Origin: Apostichopus japonicus
Lineage: Eukaryota; Echinodermata; Holothuroidea; Aspidochirotida; Stichopodidae
Direction: 5' to 3'
Length of the DNA stretch: 64,000 nt
Assembly: GCF_037975245.1 (NCBI RefSeq)
Contig: NC_092580.1
Location: 8,158,501-8,222,500, forward strand
Shown here: piece after piece, positions 1-14,200 of the stretch
Layout of the letters: the number at the start of each line of letters is the position of its first letter
Position numbering within the stretch: position 1 is the stretch's first letter
Notes under the pieces: generated by a model
Database searches by the model: none
What the model saw: the letters and a program-made list of their open reading frames with translations, nothing else
What the model was told of the DNA's origin: nothing
Position numbers and translations under genes: made by a program

Positions 1-413
<413 letters not shown>

Positions 414-1724
414 AGGCTGCATTATTTCCGAAATATGCTGCTTTTAAAAAATATATAAAGAGGGGAATAATCATAAAAAAATTAGCAGATTTATGGAAGA
501 ATTTTACGTGATGTTACTTGGTGGATACTAAGACCAATGTTATCCTTTACAATAGCACGCTATAGAAATGCACAGTGCGTAACATAACAAGCACGCCTGT
601 ATACCACACGCATGTTTAGTATGCCGAGAATCTTTACAAATATAGGTGGAGTATAACTATTACGAAAGGTCCACTATAGTATTCAAAACTTCCAGAATGT
701 TAATGTTAAGTCAACAAGTTTTTGGTCTGAGGGAGGGTAACAGACAAAAGAATCTATTTTGGTATACTATGCGATAGTTCTTAGTGCATAGCAACACCTA
801 TTATTGTGAAATACAATACCCATTATTGTTAAATACAATACCTATTATTGTTAAATACAATACCTATGATAGTAAAATAAATTCTTTACGTTACTGTGTT
901 AAATGAGATTATTGATAGTTTGTACTCTTTATTCAGGCATGCGTATCAAATCCTTGGCAACAGTCCTTTTTTTATTTTTTATATAGAATATCACTTTTCA
1001 GCACACTGACGAAATTTCATTTCAGAACCATTTTGCCACCGAATTAATAGAAAATTAATACAACTTGAAGATTTCCATCTCTCTTGGTAAGTCGGTTTGT
1101 TCTTTCAGTTTTATTTTCAACAGAAATATGGTAAACAGATTCACCTTCTACACTGACACGCACACGCAGCCTAACTGACATTCTCTCACTACAGAGTCAC
1201 AGCGGAGAGGGAACGACCGCGGTGGGTAATAACGCAAATCGCGATTGCATCTGTACTATGATTACACGTCTAAACATAATAGGCCATTGGAATGGCAAGC
1301 TATAATGTACTGTTCTATGTCTCAAGAGTCATTTGTAAATAAAACACTAGAAAGTCAAATACAAGTGAAAGCATCGTCGCTTAGCGGAGCATCTAGGCAG
1401 CTGGTTTGGAACATATCTGAATATTCAACAATTTCACAACCTCAAAACAGACCTGGAGTAAAAACTATGGAGAGAAATCTATAGCGAATTAAATTATCCG
1501 AATCACGTAAACGGCATGAGAAATGGAATGCCTATACTTTCAAACTGATGCATGCTTAAAATTCAGTAGAATATTTACCTCTCTTCATCAGTAAAATCAA
1601 TAAATAAATAATAATATGCTTCTGAAATTTTCTTTTCAGTATTACTATACCATGCATGTATCAGGATAAAGATGGGATAAGTTTTAAACATAACATATCT
1701 TATTTTATTCTTCGGAATGTAGCA

Positions 1725-1954
1725 ATGGCAACGAAGTGGTTCACCTGCTTGACACGTGTCACACTCATATTGGTCATTCTATTGGCTGATGATGCAAGCG
1801 CCGAAAGTAAGTTTGATTCCTTCAGTGAGGCTCATGAAGCAAACTCTGGTTAAGTGGTTAATAGTGGTAACACGACTTTACAAACCAGGCCACCAACACC
1901 CGCCTCCCCCACACATGCACCTTTCAACCCGTATTGGTTTCCAGGCAGGTCGCT

Positions 1955-1990
<36 letters not shown>

Positions 1991-2019
1991 TATAAATAGG
2001 CATATAAATAGGCATATAA

Positions 2020-2113
<94 letters not shown>

Positions 2114-2701
2114 CTATAGTGCTATATCATCAGCAGACAGGGTGTATAGAGATGTGTGTATATATATGATGGCGGGCCGCTGTATATAGGAAGCACTGCA
2201 ATCACACGTTTATGAATTGGAATTATGAATGATGAAATTATTCTTATATAGTGTGCAAGTTTCATGAAGTTTTACTGAATTTCCTTCGATTTCGTATTTA
2301 TTATGCACGTAGTTTTATTTTTACCAGGTCTGTCTCCAGGGGCCATTGCTGGGATCATTATTGGCAGCTTGTGTTTCGTTATTGTCATCGCTATTGTGTT
2401 TGTTGCAATGTGTTTCTGCATGTTACTATTAACGTCAAACGGAGGTGGCTATTATGGGGGGTCGTTCGGAGGCTATAGGGTGAGTCTCATAGCGTTTAAC
2501 GTGTACGCTATACATAGGAGAATAAGAGTACACAATCACCATAAATATAGTCTTAATAAATGAGCTGCTTTCAATATGAAAACAATTATATTCAGGTGAA
2601 GGTAATTTAGTCAATATATCAAAATTGTGAGGCGTTAATTGTTTTCTGATGTTTTTTTTTTAAATATATAGGCTGCTGGTCCATACCCTCTTTACGTGTG
2701 A
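1725..2701 (+). CDS. Small secreted-signal plus single-TM protein, unknown family (left-arm copy, intact)
   Basis: Three coding exons joined in phase: 1725-1806, 2328-2479, 2672-2701, giving 87 aa. Donors GTAAGT and GTGAGT and both AG acceptors are good. Residues 1-26 ([20 protein letters not shown] then ADDASA) look like a cleavable signal peptide. After a very short luminal stretch, [11 protein letters not shown] opens a ~28-residue hydrophobic membrane segment. It is followed by a Gly/Tyr-rich tail ([13 protein letters not shown]) and the last residues AAGPYPLYV. The GAIAGI-type membrane start and Gly/Tyr tail recall CYYR1/Shisa-like proteins, but their cysteine-rich ectodomain is absent and I cannot assign a family. 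An in-frame ATG at 1656 would add 23 residues; I prefer 1725 because it puts the signal peptide at the N-terminus. Intron 1 is mostly TA array. A broken second copy lies at 61202-62388. Confidence 0.6.
1958..2110. repeat. (TA)n microsatellite in intron 1 of the small membrane-protein gene
   Basis: TA repeats with a few AAATAGGCA-type interruptions near 1985-2025. The array is kept at the matching place in the right arm (61798-61900), so it predates the duplication; its length and interruptions differ between arms. Confidence 0.9.
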
Positions 2702-4250
2702 TGATAATATCATCGAATCTAGGTAAGTTTATAACTTCATAACTTCATATAACTCCGTATACAACTCGTCTAAATTTCTTAACGATTCATGTTGCATAAA
2801 TAAATATTGCATAAATATTACAGCAAAAGAAGGCACCTTTAAGTATTAAAATGACAGTACTATTGACTTTCCGAATACAAAAGGATGTGACATGTCACAC
2901 TTCCTGTCACATTACATGTGATTTCTATTTCCCATCATTAAGTGAACGTCCCTCACAAGAATGCATGGAGGTTCTACCATATTCTGATCTGACTTTTACT
3001 TGCAGACTCATCTTACCGAATCAGCTGTTGCAGTTAAATGGTTACTCACGGTAAACATTGGAGATTGAACTGCGTTCACGTTGGCTGATAACTTTAAAAC
3101 AAAAAGAGAAAAGATTGTTACATAATATAAAGGATCGGACAAAGTTACATGTTTGTTGGCTGTAGATAGTTATCTATGACTATGTAAAAGTAAGACATAT
3201 ACACAGTATGCGTTTGTATTAACTCAAAGTAGTTGCTTCAATATGATTGTCAGTTTTGTTTGATTTCATGATTTAGAACATCAAGTACGCCCCCTTTTTT
3301 ATTTGCTCATGGAAAAGTTACTGATCAGTCTGTATATGTCATCAGGTCACGTGCACTTTCCGAATAAGGAAAGGAATGTTTTCTTGTAATGTTTAAGTAT
3401 ACACAACTACCTTCAGAGACCATCATTATATATAATAAGATGCATGTATGCAAAACATACAAAAAACCACTTATTTTATATGCCCTATCATTAATTTAAC
3501 CGTGATTATCATGTTTAATGCAAATTAACCGAGTTTAGTGTTAATTGTTGTGTACAATGCTTTATCCATATTCTGTATACATGAACACATGCAGCTTGTA
3601 TATATTTGATTATCGGAAGTGAAAAAATAACCCTTTGTACTTGAAACCTTCTTCCATATGTAGTGGTGTAATGTTGTGTCTCGCTCTTTTGCAAAGGGGT
3701 AACATTAACCAGATACTCGGTTGGGATACATGTAACCAATCGATCCCGCGTAGTGTAAACTGCACTGAATAAAGACATGAAAGGGACTGTTACCTTAATT
3801 CTTATTGCTAGATAGTTTAAACATGGTTACTAAGTTTCAAACTTGATAAGCATTTACTTCCCCTACCCCCTTCCCGAACATTTCCCTTTACTGGTTTACA
3901 TTCATGTTATTCTTTAACGTGAACGCGTCTTTGTACCTCCGGGATATAACTTTGTCGGATCAGATCTCCCATGATCACTGGTAGGGGAGGGGTTGCCATG
4001 TTTTCTCAAAGTTGAATCGTACAATGATCTTGTCATTATATTAGTATCGCGATAGTGATGGTCCGCAAAGCAGAGCTGTGACCCAAAAGTAGGTAGCAGG
4101 AAAAAAATCCGTGTGGTCACTTCGCGTGATCTTTCCAAACGTCGGACTGATATTTAACTACAGTTCTCGGAGATTGTCAGCGACGAGAATTAGATAAGGT
4201 TTATGTGAGTTGAAGCTAGCTGTAGTGTACGGCTGAGCATCGTTTCTGAG

Positions 4251-5270
4251 TATCGATTAGCGGAGGGGTACTGAGGGGTTTGGTAGGATGTGGTCACAGT
4301 CCTCACAGAAGACAGTGGATCATGGGCATTTATGAACTGATCTTTATAAGAACCATACGCGGTAGATCTGGAGCTTTAAATGGTGAAACAATACTTTGAG
4401 AAGATACACGATTTGGGGCACATTCAAAACTATTCACTAATTGAAGACCCTTAATTTTCTCGTTTTTATTACCGACAGGCAAGATGTCGGTACATGCCTT
4501 GCCATAAGTTAGCTGATCTCGCTAGGCCTATCGTTAGGCTCATTGCCTAAATTGCTTAATGGGGATACTGATGAAACCTGTCACTTTTATATATTACAAA
4601 AAAAAACATGCTTATTTCAAGATAAAAAAAAAATCTGTCACCACTGACCTCTACCACCGTCACATGTAAAGGGTAGCAACCACACGCCAGTGTCCTCTTC
4701 CATAAAAAGAATGTTTGCTTAGTTGTAGTATAACAACGTGCGAATTGGAAAGGTGTGTCCCAATTCGACCAATCAACGTGAAGACCGCGAAGGGTTGTTC
4801 GTAAGCATGATCGACTTAAATAAAATCTGGATAGTTTGAAACTTTATAACAAAAATTGAACATTTATGTATTTAGTTTATACTTAACGAATATTAATTGT
4901 AAAAATTTACGTAATAAAAATTGCTTTCAATAATTCAAATGCTGCATAAATAGGGTGAAAGTTATAATACGTTATAAGATTCAGAAGCAGTTACCCTCAG
5001 CATAATCAAAGTTCCCAAATACTTTTAGCAGACAGCTGTTACCCAGCGATAACGTGTAACTTTAGTACACATTGCAAACCTAGCGTGATCAGTGCATATA
5101 CAAACTCAAGCAGAACGAAGCACCGATTAGTTACTGTCGTGTAACTTAGGACTTTTGTTTGAGATTTTTCGTTGTTCCCATTCAAACCAGTCACCACGTT
5201 CTTAACAAAACGATTCGTTTAACTGCTTTAAATTGTCAGAAGGACTTACGATTCGAATAACAGGTTTAAG
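4251..5270. other. Intergenic stretch and 5' flank of the dehydrogenase gene
   Basis: Unique DNA between the inner edge of the left arm and the dehydrogenase start codon. I see no open frame or repeat of note. The promoter and 5' UTR of the dehydrogenase should lie here, but no clear TATA element or 5' exon boundary can be fixed by eye. Confidence 0.5.
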
Positions 5271-8200
5271 ATGGCCTATGCAATACGTTTGAACTCGCGT
5301 CTCTTTGCAAACGCTCGACGAAGCTTTACTGCATCATATCTAACTCATGGTTGTCAACAAGTTTCAGGAGGGACAACGAATGTAGGCAATTGGCCTAACC
5401 TTTACCTCCAGAAAAGTTACTCCAGTTCAACACAAAGTGATGCCCAACTTATATTACCCGATATTTCACCAAATGCTTTCGCTAAACGCTTAAACGAGAA
5501 AGGAATAAATCGTGTCTACTGGGTAACAAGTCCAAAAGAACGTACAGTGAGTTGCAGTCACCCAGATTTCGCCCAATTCGGGTCGATATTTGGGAAAGGG
5601 GACAGAGATTACAATGACCACGAAGGCATATTTCTTGAAGTTGGTAAACGAACAAATGCACTACTTGGCGCTTTTATCTGGCGATCGAATCGCGGACAAG
5701 CAGTGAGTATTGATATATTTAGTCTTGCTAGGCCTAAAAAAGTTTAGGCCTACCACAATAAAAGAAAACGTATGTACACTGGCCTGTGGGGGTTACTACA
5801 TACAATTTATAGTTGTAGGACTGAATACAAACGTTCTTGGTGATGTGTTATTGCATCAATAAAATTGATCACACTTGGACCTAAAGGCTATGTATGCATG
5901 CAAAAGTTTGTACAAGTGCTAGGTTAGTTAATTGTGTGTTCATTGATCAAATAAAAAATCAATGTGCGTTATCAAGTTTAGTTATAATTTACCCTATATC
6001 TTACATAGAATGATGTGACCAAGGTGTTCTATGTTACATTTACAGTGTCATCTTACTTTGGGAGATTGAGATTATTCCATTTATAAATGGGAGTAGGGTG
6101 CTCCTACAGTACTGATGTGGTGTTGTTGCTTCCACTGCTTTTTGATACATTCTCTTTAACAAAAACACATGTACAGTAGGGAATCTATGCATTTGGCATT
6201 TTTCATACAGGTTTGCATTTGATTCTCAAAATATAGAAGTCAAAGTTTAATCTTTATTTATTGACATCAAAAAATGAAAAAGTGTAAGGAGTAGCCTGGC
6301 ACAAACACTGGTGCAGATTGCCATGTTGGGCCATATTGGTATATATATGGCCTACTTGGTTGGATCAAAGGGCTGTTAGTAATTAATGTGCAGCCCATTC
6401 CTGCCCATGCAAAAATCTCAAATATAAATATAGAACTTTCTGAAATATTGCTGGAATAAGCAAATCAACAGCTTTATATATTCAGGGAGCAACATAATAG
6501 ACAACAAAACTAATATTCTGGAGAAAAAGTTGAATAATAAATTCACACAACTTACAGTTAATTTCTCTTCTCATTATCCCAAAGAGAATGTGCTTCTTCA
6601 TACCAACAGAAGGCAGACAACTCTGATTAAATATAAACACTCACTTAAACACTTGCCTTAGAACCTCAACTGCATGTCTTAAACCCTAACTACCCAGGTG
6701 AAAGTTAACAATACCAATAGATGCAGTGCCTTGTGAACAAGAATAGATGGAACGTAGGTTGGGAGGTTGGTACTGTATCTCATGATGTGGATGCCCCATA
6801 CAATAAAGTCCTGCAGGAATCCTATAGGATTCCTGTATGGAACAGGATTCCTTCCAAACGTACAAGAATCCTTCATATGAATGCAGGATTCCATGATGCA
6901 TGTACAGGAATCCTTCATAATCATGCAGGATGTGGCCAAATCTTGGCATAAATCCTGCAGGATACTGCATATAATCCTGCAGGATTTTATGCAGGACTTT
7001 TGACCTGAACCATTAGATGGAAAATGGATTATGTTTGGTTAGTATTATAGATTATAGAACAGAAGCTTGCTGAGTCAATGTTGGAAGAGGAAATAACATT
7101 CTCTATACATTTCTGGTTGATATATGTGATCAGAGACACTGCAATATTCATATCAGAAATATGACATTACATATTAGAGGTAAATATCAAAATTGATATG
7201 AACAGCTAGATGCTTATCTGGTTTGACATTAAATGATGGAAGGATTTAATTGGATAAAGATTTGAATTAAGATGAGGTGTTCAGGATTGGTCATTTCAGT
7301 GATGACATGAGTGTGTAAGTTCTACTTTGTGGACTGTGTATGTACTCTATTGCAAAGGTCATTTCCTTCCCAAGAAAAGAGATAAAATCATGAGTAACAA
7401 CAGTGAAAAGTTGTGCAGAAGCTGACAGTTTTAATGAGTTCTAAGCAAACCTGGACAGGATTGAAAAACACAATGTATACATTCTAAATATAAGGATAGG
7501 ACATGCAGTCTGAATTTAATTCATTTATTTGTTTTATCGCCAATTTTGTACAATGGGAAAGGAAGTCTCCTACAGTATAAAGTCTTAAAAAAACTTAACA
7601 AGGTAGGAGACTCCCTGGGAGAAAAGAAAAGAAAAATGTACAAATACATATAATACAGAATATACGTAAGGATTCAATATACCTGTACAGTAATAATATC
7701 CTAATGATGCTGAGATGGATATGTGAAAAGATTATATAATACTAGTACGAGTTAATAAGTTCCTTTTTCAAATGTCTGGTGAATGTGAGTTTTGAAGTTA
7801 TAGACTTCAAATTTTTTGATAGATCATTCCAAATTTGTATTGCTCTGTTACGAAGACCGAATTTCCCTATGTTGCTATGGTAAAAATTGCAATGAGCAAT
7901 GTCGGCTTGTGTTGTGTGATGGTTATGTGAGACCCTGTTACTACATACAGTATTAAGTCATTAAAAGTGACTGGCAATAATCCATTCCATGCTTGGTAAG
8001 CAAAGGTAGCAACATTGACTGTTATAATATCACCAAGTTTTAATAAATTTAGGAACTTGAATATTCCACTAGTATGTTCAAGTGGTGGGGCATTAGCAAT
8101 GTGACGTATAGCCCTCTTTTGAAGAATATTATGCAGTCAGTGTTAACATTGTATGTACCAGACCAAATAGTTGTACAGTAGGATAGGTGTGGCAGAACTA

Positions 8201-11200
8201 ATGTTTGATAAAGCATTCTAAGGACATGCTGTGGGAGGAAATATTTCAGTTTAGATAATATACCAGTATTTTTTGCTACAGTGTTACATACTGACGAAAT
8301 ATGGTTATTGAAAGTTTGCTATCAATGTTAATACCAAGAAACTTAGTTTCAGTTACACATTTAATTATTTTACCGTAATATCCTTATCCCAACGAAATGC
8401 TCTTTTACTACTAGTCTACTAAAAACAATATACTTAGTCTTATCAATATTAATGTTTGCTGCGAACCAATCACAGAACTTATCCAGTTCACAAGAGACAG
8501 TACTTTGGAGTGAATTTACGTTCTTCGAGTGAAAGGAAAGATTGGTGTCATCGGCAAATAAGACTGTATGAGCGATGTTGTGTTTACGTTAATTGTAAAT
8601 CTACAAAGTTTAAAATCTTGAGAAAGAACGCTTAAGTGTCATCTTAAGACATACATGTAGTCAAACAAAAGAGATTGTTTTGTTTCTTAAGCTCAGACAA
8701 AGAAACAATTATCAAACAATGGTGAAAATGCTTTATAACGTGTACTTAACGATAAAGGTTTGGGTTGAAACTGTCCAATATGGTTTTTAAAAGATACATA
8801 ATTGAAGCATAGAAATGTATATGTACCTTTATGCTAGGTACACTCTTTAAAGGACTTAAAATGCTAAGATTGAACAAACAAATACTGATATCACCACGTA
8901 TGACTCCATTCCTTGATACAAAATATAAAATGAGTAATTGGCGTATATTACTCCATCTTGGTCTTTTAGAACTTCCATCATTACACTAATTCAATTCGAA
9001 TAGCTTGTAACAAGTCCAACAAATAGATGTGGCATCTTTTTTTCAGAAATATGAATGCTAGATGAGGGTTTTTGTTTTCATATATGAAGGAATCTTTTAC
9101 CTTTCAAGAAAGTCATCTTGCTAGTTTAAAATGTACTAAAATCATAATTGGCAAAGATAGTAACAAAAGATCACTATGTGATTACTCTGAACATGACACA
9201 TGTTAGGTTCGAAGTATAAGAACTGAGAATTCATGTCTCTTGACAGTGATTAAACACTGGAGTATGTGCATTCTAAAAAGACACTGCATTTGCCATTCAG
9301 ACAGATCTCAAAAGAATCATTAGTAAGTTTATGAAAATTGAGTATTCCCATGAACTTGATCCTAAAAAGACAATGGAAGCTCAAATCTATGTTTCATTGT
9401 CGGAGTCATCACTCCAAGATGGTTCAGTACTTGAATCATCGGCATCAAACTCGGAAGCCACGTCTGGTCGGCTACTTTGAAAATCTTCGCTCAGTTCCCC
9501 CTCTTGGAATAGATGATCTAGGAGAGCCGGTCCCTCAAACCAGTCAGGGCTGTAGCACCCATTCTTGCTCTTCCAACTGTAGTTCTGTGGATCCAAGCCA
9601 GGCAAGACTCTTCCTCAGAGTGTTAGAATTATAATGTGGGGAACTGTAATTTTTGCCCAGGCCAGCAAATGCCAAAATATTTAGAGGCTTAGGTGAAAGT
9701 GTTATCTTTATTTTGCTTAGAGCAGCGAATAGCTAAATAGGATAAAACACTGGTCTTGTGTACAGTAACTCCAATTTATGCTGGAAACAATATAATCATG
9801 AGCTTGAAATGTCATGTAACAAGGCACATATATCCAATTCTTTAGACCCATATATAGGGCCACATTGGGCCACCTTTTCTTTCTATCTGGTGGGACCTAT
9901 GCAGAAGAAAATTTGTCTTGCATTGGCAGTTCTTTACTCTGTGGAAAGTACCTTTGCATTTAATATTGTTTTTGTGTGGTTCCAAACCGGTTTTGAGTGG
10001 TACCTTGCATATTTAATCTGGGTCAATGCTACGATAATGGGCATTTTGGGCCATATTTGGGGGCGTCTGGCGGGCCCTTAGCAGTAGAAAATTTGTCTGG
10101 CATAGGCCATTCAGTACTTTGTGGCATTCATGCATTAGGTTTACATTGGTTTCAAGTGGTACCTAGTTCGTTTGATCAAATGCATTTTTATGGGCCCTTT
10201 TGGGGCGTCTGGTGGGCCCTTTGTAGCAAAAAATTTGTCTGGCATGATGATTTCCATAGTCTGTAAGATCAACCCGAGCATTCCAAACCGGTTTTGAGTG
10301 GTACCTTGCATATTTAATCTGGGTCAATGCTACGCTAATGGGCATTTGTGCCATATTTGGGGGCGTCTGGCGGGCCCTTAGCAGCAGAAAATTTGTCTGG
10401 CATGGGCCATTCAGTACTTTGTGGCATTCATGCATTAGGTTGACATTGGTTTCAAGTGGTACCTCGTTCGTTTGATCAAATGCATTTTTATGGGCCCTTT
10501 TGGGGCGTCTGGCGGGCCCTTTGTAGCAGAAAATTTGTCTGGCATGATGATTTCCATAGTCTGTAAGATCAACCCGAACATTCCAAACCGGTTTTGAGTG
10601 GTACCTTGCATATTTAATCTGGGTCAATGCTACGATAATGGGCATTTGGGCCATATTTGGGGGCGTCTGGCGGGCCCTTAGCAGCAGAAAATTTGTCTGG
10701 CATGGGCCATTCAGTACTTTGTGGCATTCATGCATTAAGTTGACATTGGTTTCAAGTGGTACCTCGTTCGTTTGATCAGATGCATTTTTTATGGGCCCTT
10801 CTTGGGCGTCTGGCGGGCCCTTTGCAGCAGAAAATTTGTCTGGCATGGGCCATTCAGTACTATGTGGCATTCATGCATTAAGTTGACATTGGTTTCAAGT
10901 GGTACCTCGTTCGTTTGATCAGATGCATTTTTGGGCCCCTTTAACCGGCCCCAGGGGCCACATGCAGCAGAGCGACCACGGCAGACATCCACTTTTGGAT
11001 ATACTGGGTTTTTCCACAAACGTTCCAATACTCAGATATTGGTACCTCGTTCGTTTGATCAAAGTGCACTGGGCTGCCGGTCTAAACCCGAGTAGGTTTA
11101 GTTATCGTGGATTAAACCCGCTCGAATAAATAAGGTTAATAAAGTCAGTAGATATGCTTGCTTTAGATAAATCAATATTAAAATCTCCCATAATATAGGT

Positions 11201-14200
11201 ACAGTACTGCAGTGGTCATTAGCGATGGTGCTAAGGATAAGCTGCATATTTAAATTGAAATCATCATTCGAACTGTTGGGAGGTCTGTATACACAACCAA
11301 CAAAGTTTTTCATTACTAGGTGTACTCGTTTCAATGAATATAGCTTTGATAGAATTGTTTAAAATAGACAAATCTGTACAGTGTTTAAAATTAAAGTCAT
11401 TATTTTTGAAAAGGCAAACACCACCACCCAGGCTTCTTTCATTACGATGCTGTTCAATTACTGTGTAATTGTCAATCTTAATAAGAGGAGATATTCGTAA
11501 ACCAGGTTTCAGTAAAACCAATTATGGAAAAATCTTGATTTAACAAAGAGATAAAAGTAGCATTATCGGAAAAGTGTTTCTTTAGACTTTGACTATTGTG
11601 ATGTAGTAATGATATGCACTTATGGGATGGTGAGTTATTAAAAGAATAGATGTCATAGTACTTACAAGATACATTATTTTCGCTCATGTCTTCCGTGGAA
11701 TTAGTGTTAAAAAGCATAATGCCTAGTATACAGTAAAGTTTGATTGCCATTTTAACTTTAATGAATTGAGCCCATTAGTTATAATTTCAGTTAGTTTCTA
11801 TGGCCTCCTTTATTAGTAGTTCCTGTCTGTCCTTTCTCCTTAGTGCGGAAATTGTAGTTTTTCTCGATCGCTGGTTGTGTGGTTTTCTTTTGTTGACTGG
11901 TTAACTTCTTCGGTATAGTGTAGACTTCATCGGTTGAAGCTGCTCTCTTCATTCTTTGTGTTTTCTGTTGCCGAGGATCGAGTTCTCGTGGGTTGGGAAT
12001 TTGATGTTGTAAGTAGGTTTTTCTTCTGCGTTTTATTTTATTTATCTGTTGGTTTGGTCTGTTTGTTATTGCTATTTTCACTATGTCTTTGCTTTGGTAA
12101 ATCTTCGCTTTCTGTGCCCGTGTCGATCGAAGTTTCACTTTCGCCTGTGTCTAAGTTCGATTCAGTGGCCTGATCTGTCACTTGACTGTCTTTTCTGGTG
12201 TCTCCTTTAAGGTCAGGTTGTTTTTGAACCTCATCATTGTTCCCTTGATCAGATTCTCTTGATGTCTCATTGTGTTGCTGATCCTCCATGGTCTCTTGCT
12301 TGTAATCTTCTTCATATTCAGTGCTGTTGAAGCTTTTTTGGCCAAAGCGATGAGAGTTAAAGCACTCTATTGTTGGGCATCTTGATTCGGAGTGTCCCAG
12401 CTCATCACATTGTTTACATCTATAGTTTGGGCAGTTTCTCATTAGATGATCCTCTCCCAAGCAATTGTTGCAAACCCTACTTTGGCCATTGTGTTTGAGT
12501 CTTATATGAATGCCTCCAATTACAACAGCATATGGTAGACTTTTTACCTTGCATGGTAATTCAAGCCGCACAAATCGTGTCCCGTTTTGGATGTTGGGAA
12601 AGTCATTGTAGAATTCAGATCGAATTTTGCAGCCTTAATTTGTCGGTTAGTTCAGAATCATCAATAAAGACAGGGACGTTGAATAAACTTACAATCAATA
12701 TATGTTTCGTTACACCCATCATGACGCAATCTTCTTTCCCAATATGTAAACCCGACTCCTGTAACAATTCGGCATCCGTCACGTTTTTAAGTGTGACAAT
12801 CTATTGCCCAGAAACTTAAACACATCCGATGATGTTCATCCTTCCGACGTCACTTGAAATAGCATTTATCACATCAATAGCGTTAAAAGAGCAATCAATT
12901 ATTTTTATGCTATTCTCCTTCAGGTTGTTGATTTTCTATTGTTGCTCCATACTAATTAGTGGACGGTGGCTAGAATTCGCAGAACTTATATCTGTAGTAA
13001 AGGGATGACTTGTGCCGAAAGACGCAGCCGCCTCCAATTCTGTAAAATGGTTTCCTTTCAAAAAGTGTTCCAAATTCAATTTACCAACCAATTAAATAAA
13101 ATGCACAGTGTGATGTTGGTGAAAAATGGTAACTTCGCTTAAATTCTGACCTGATGGAATCACATCCAGGTTATTATTGTATTTAATATTTATAGCATTC
13201 CTGCATTCTTCCAACGATGGTTTTAACCTGCTTGATGAGTGGTATTGGGTATATTATTTACATGGGCTTCTCTCATCTATATGAGCTAATGCATCTCCTT
13301 AGACATTGATGAGCATCTGTTCAACCAACCAATTAGAATTAATATGCTAATTATTAAGGTGCAGTCTCTTTCTGTAATAACCCAATCGGAGCATGCTATG
13401 TTTACACAGTGCTGGATTTCTAGTCATCCTGGGATACAAACGCAAAGCAGGGATGCATGTGTCCATTTAAAATTTGAGGTCACATAGCAAACCATTATCT
13501 CGTGTAATAAAATTGTTCTTTCATCAATAATCTGTTATTTTCCATCAGTCAACTGCCTGTATATACAGTAATATTGTTATATGCACATTTCATGTACTGC
13601 CTTGCTTTGAACCACAGTAAGGCTTGCTTGTGTGCTGTACCAGCTACTACAGTACAATTAGCAAATGATACCACTGCTAGTTATAGCAAAACCCAAATCC
13701 TGCCAATAGCTGAGCTGTACAAGTTTCATTCATCACAACTCAATAAAAAGGATGAATTATTTAATAAGTACAATGAAGCCATGCCAACTGAATTGTATTG
13801 ATTATGAAGCAATGCATACTTCTGTGAATGCATATACTTCTGAGTGAATGGCTTTCATAGCTGCATAAGAGTGGATCCATGCATTTTCTTTAGCAGCCTG
13901 ATAAATACACAGTAATGTGGTTATGTACAGTATATACGAGGACTTTTACAGTTAACACCTTTTCTGGCATCCTAAACGTGGTTGAAGTTTTATGTTGGTT
14001 GTAAACATGTATATTTTCTGAAAATGGGCTCTGCATGAATGATAAGTTTGAAAATTTTGTGGTAAATAGGGGATTTTTTTTTTGGGATGAGGTGTATCTT
14101 AATATGACTGTTACATGTTCACATTCCTATTGAGTGCATGGTGGTACTGTATAGATTTCCTTTTAATATGGCATTGTATAATAATTTCACCTTTTTTTTT

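Noticed and set aside
3515-4138. Minus-strand frames of 87 and 74 codons that recur in the right arm
   Set aside because: Their conservation is explained by the arm duplication itself; the copies differ in frame length and residues without sign of selection.
10163-10870. 235-codon minus-strand frame
   Set aside because: It is the 300-bp satellite (period divisible by three) read through and has no start context, domain or splice support.
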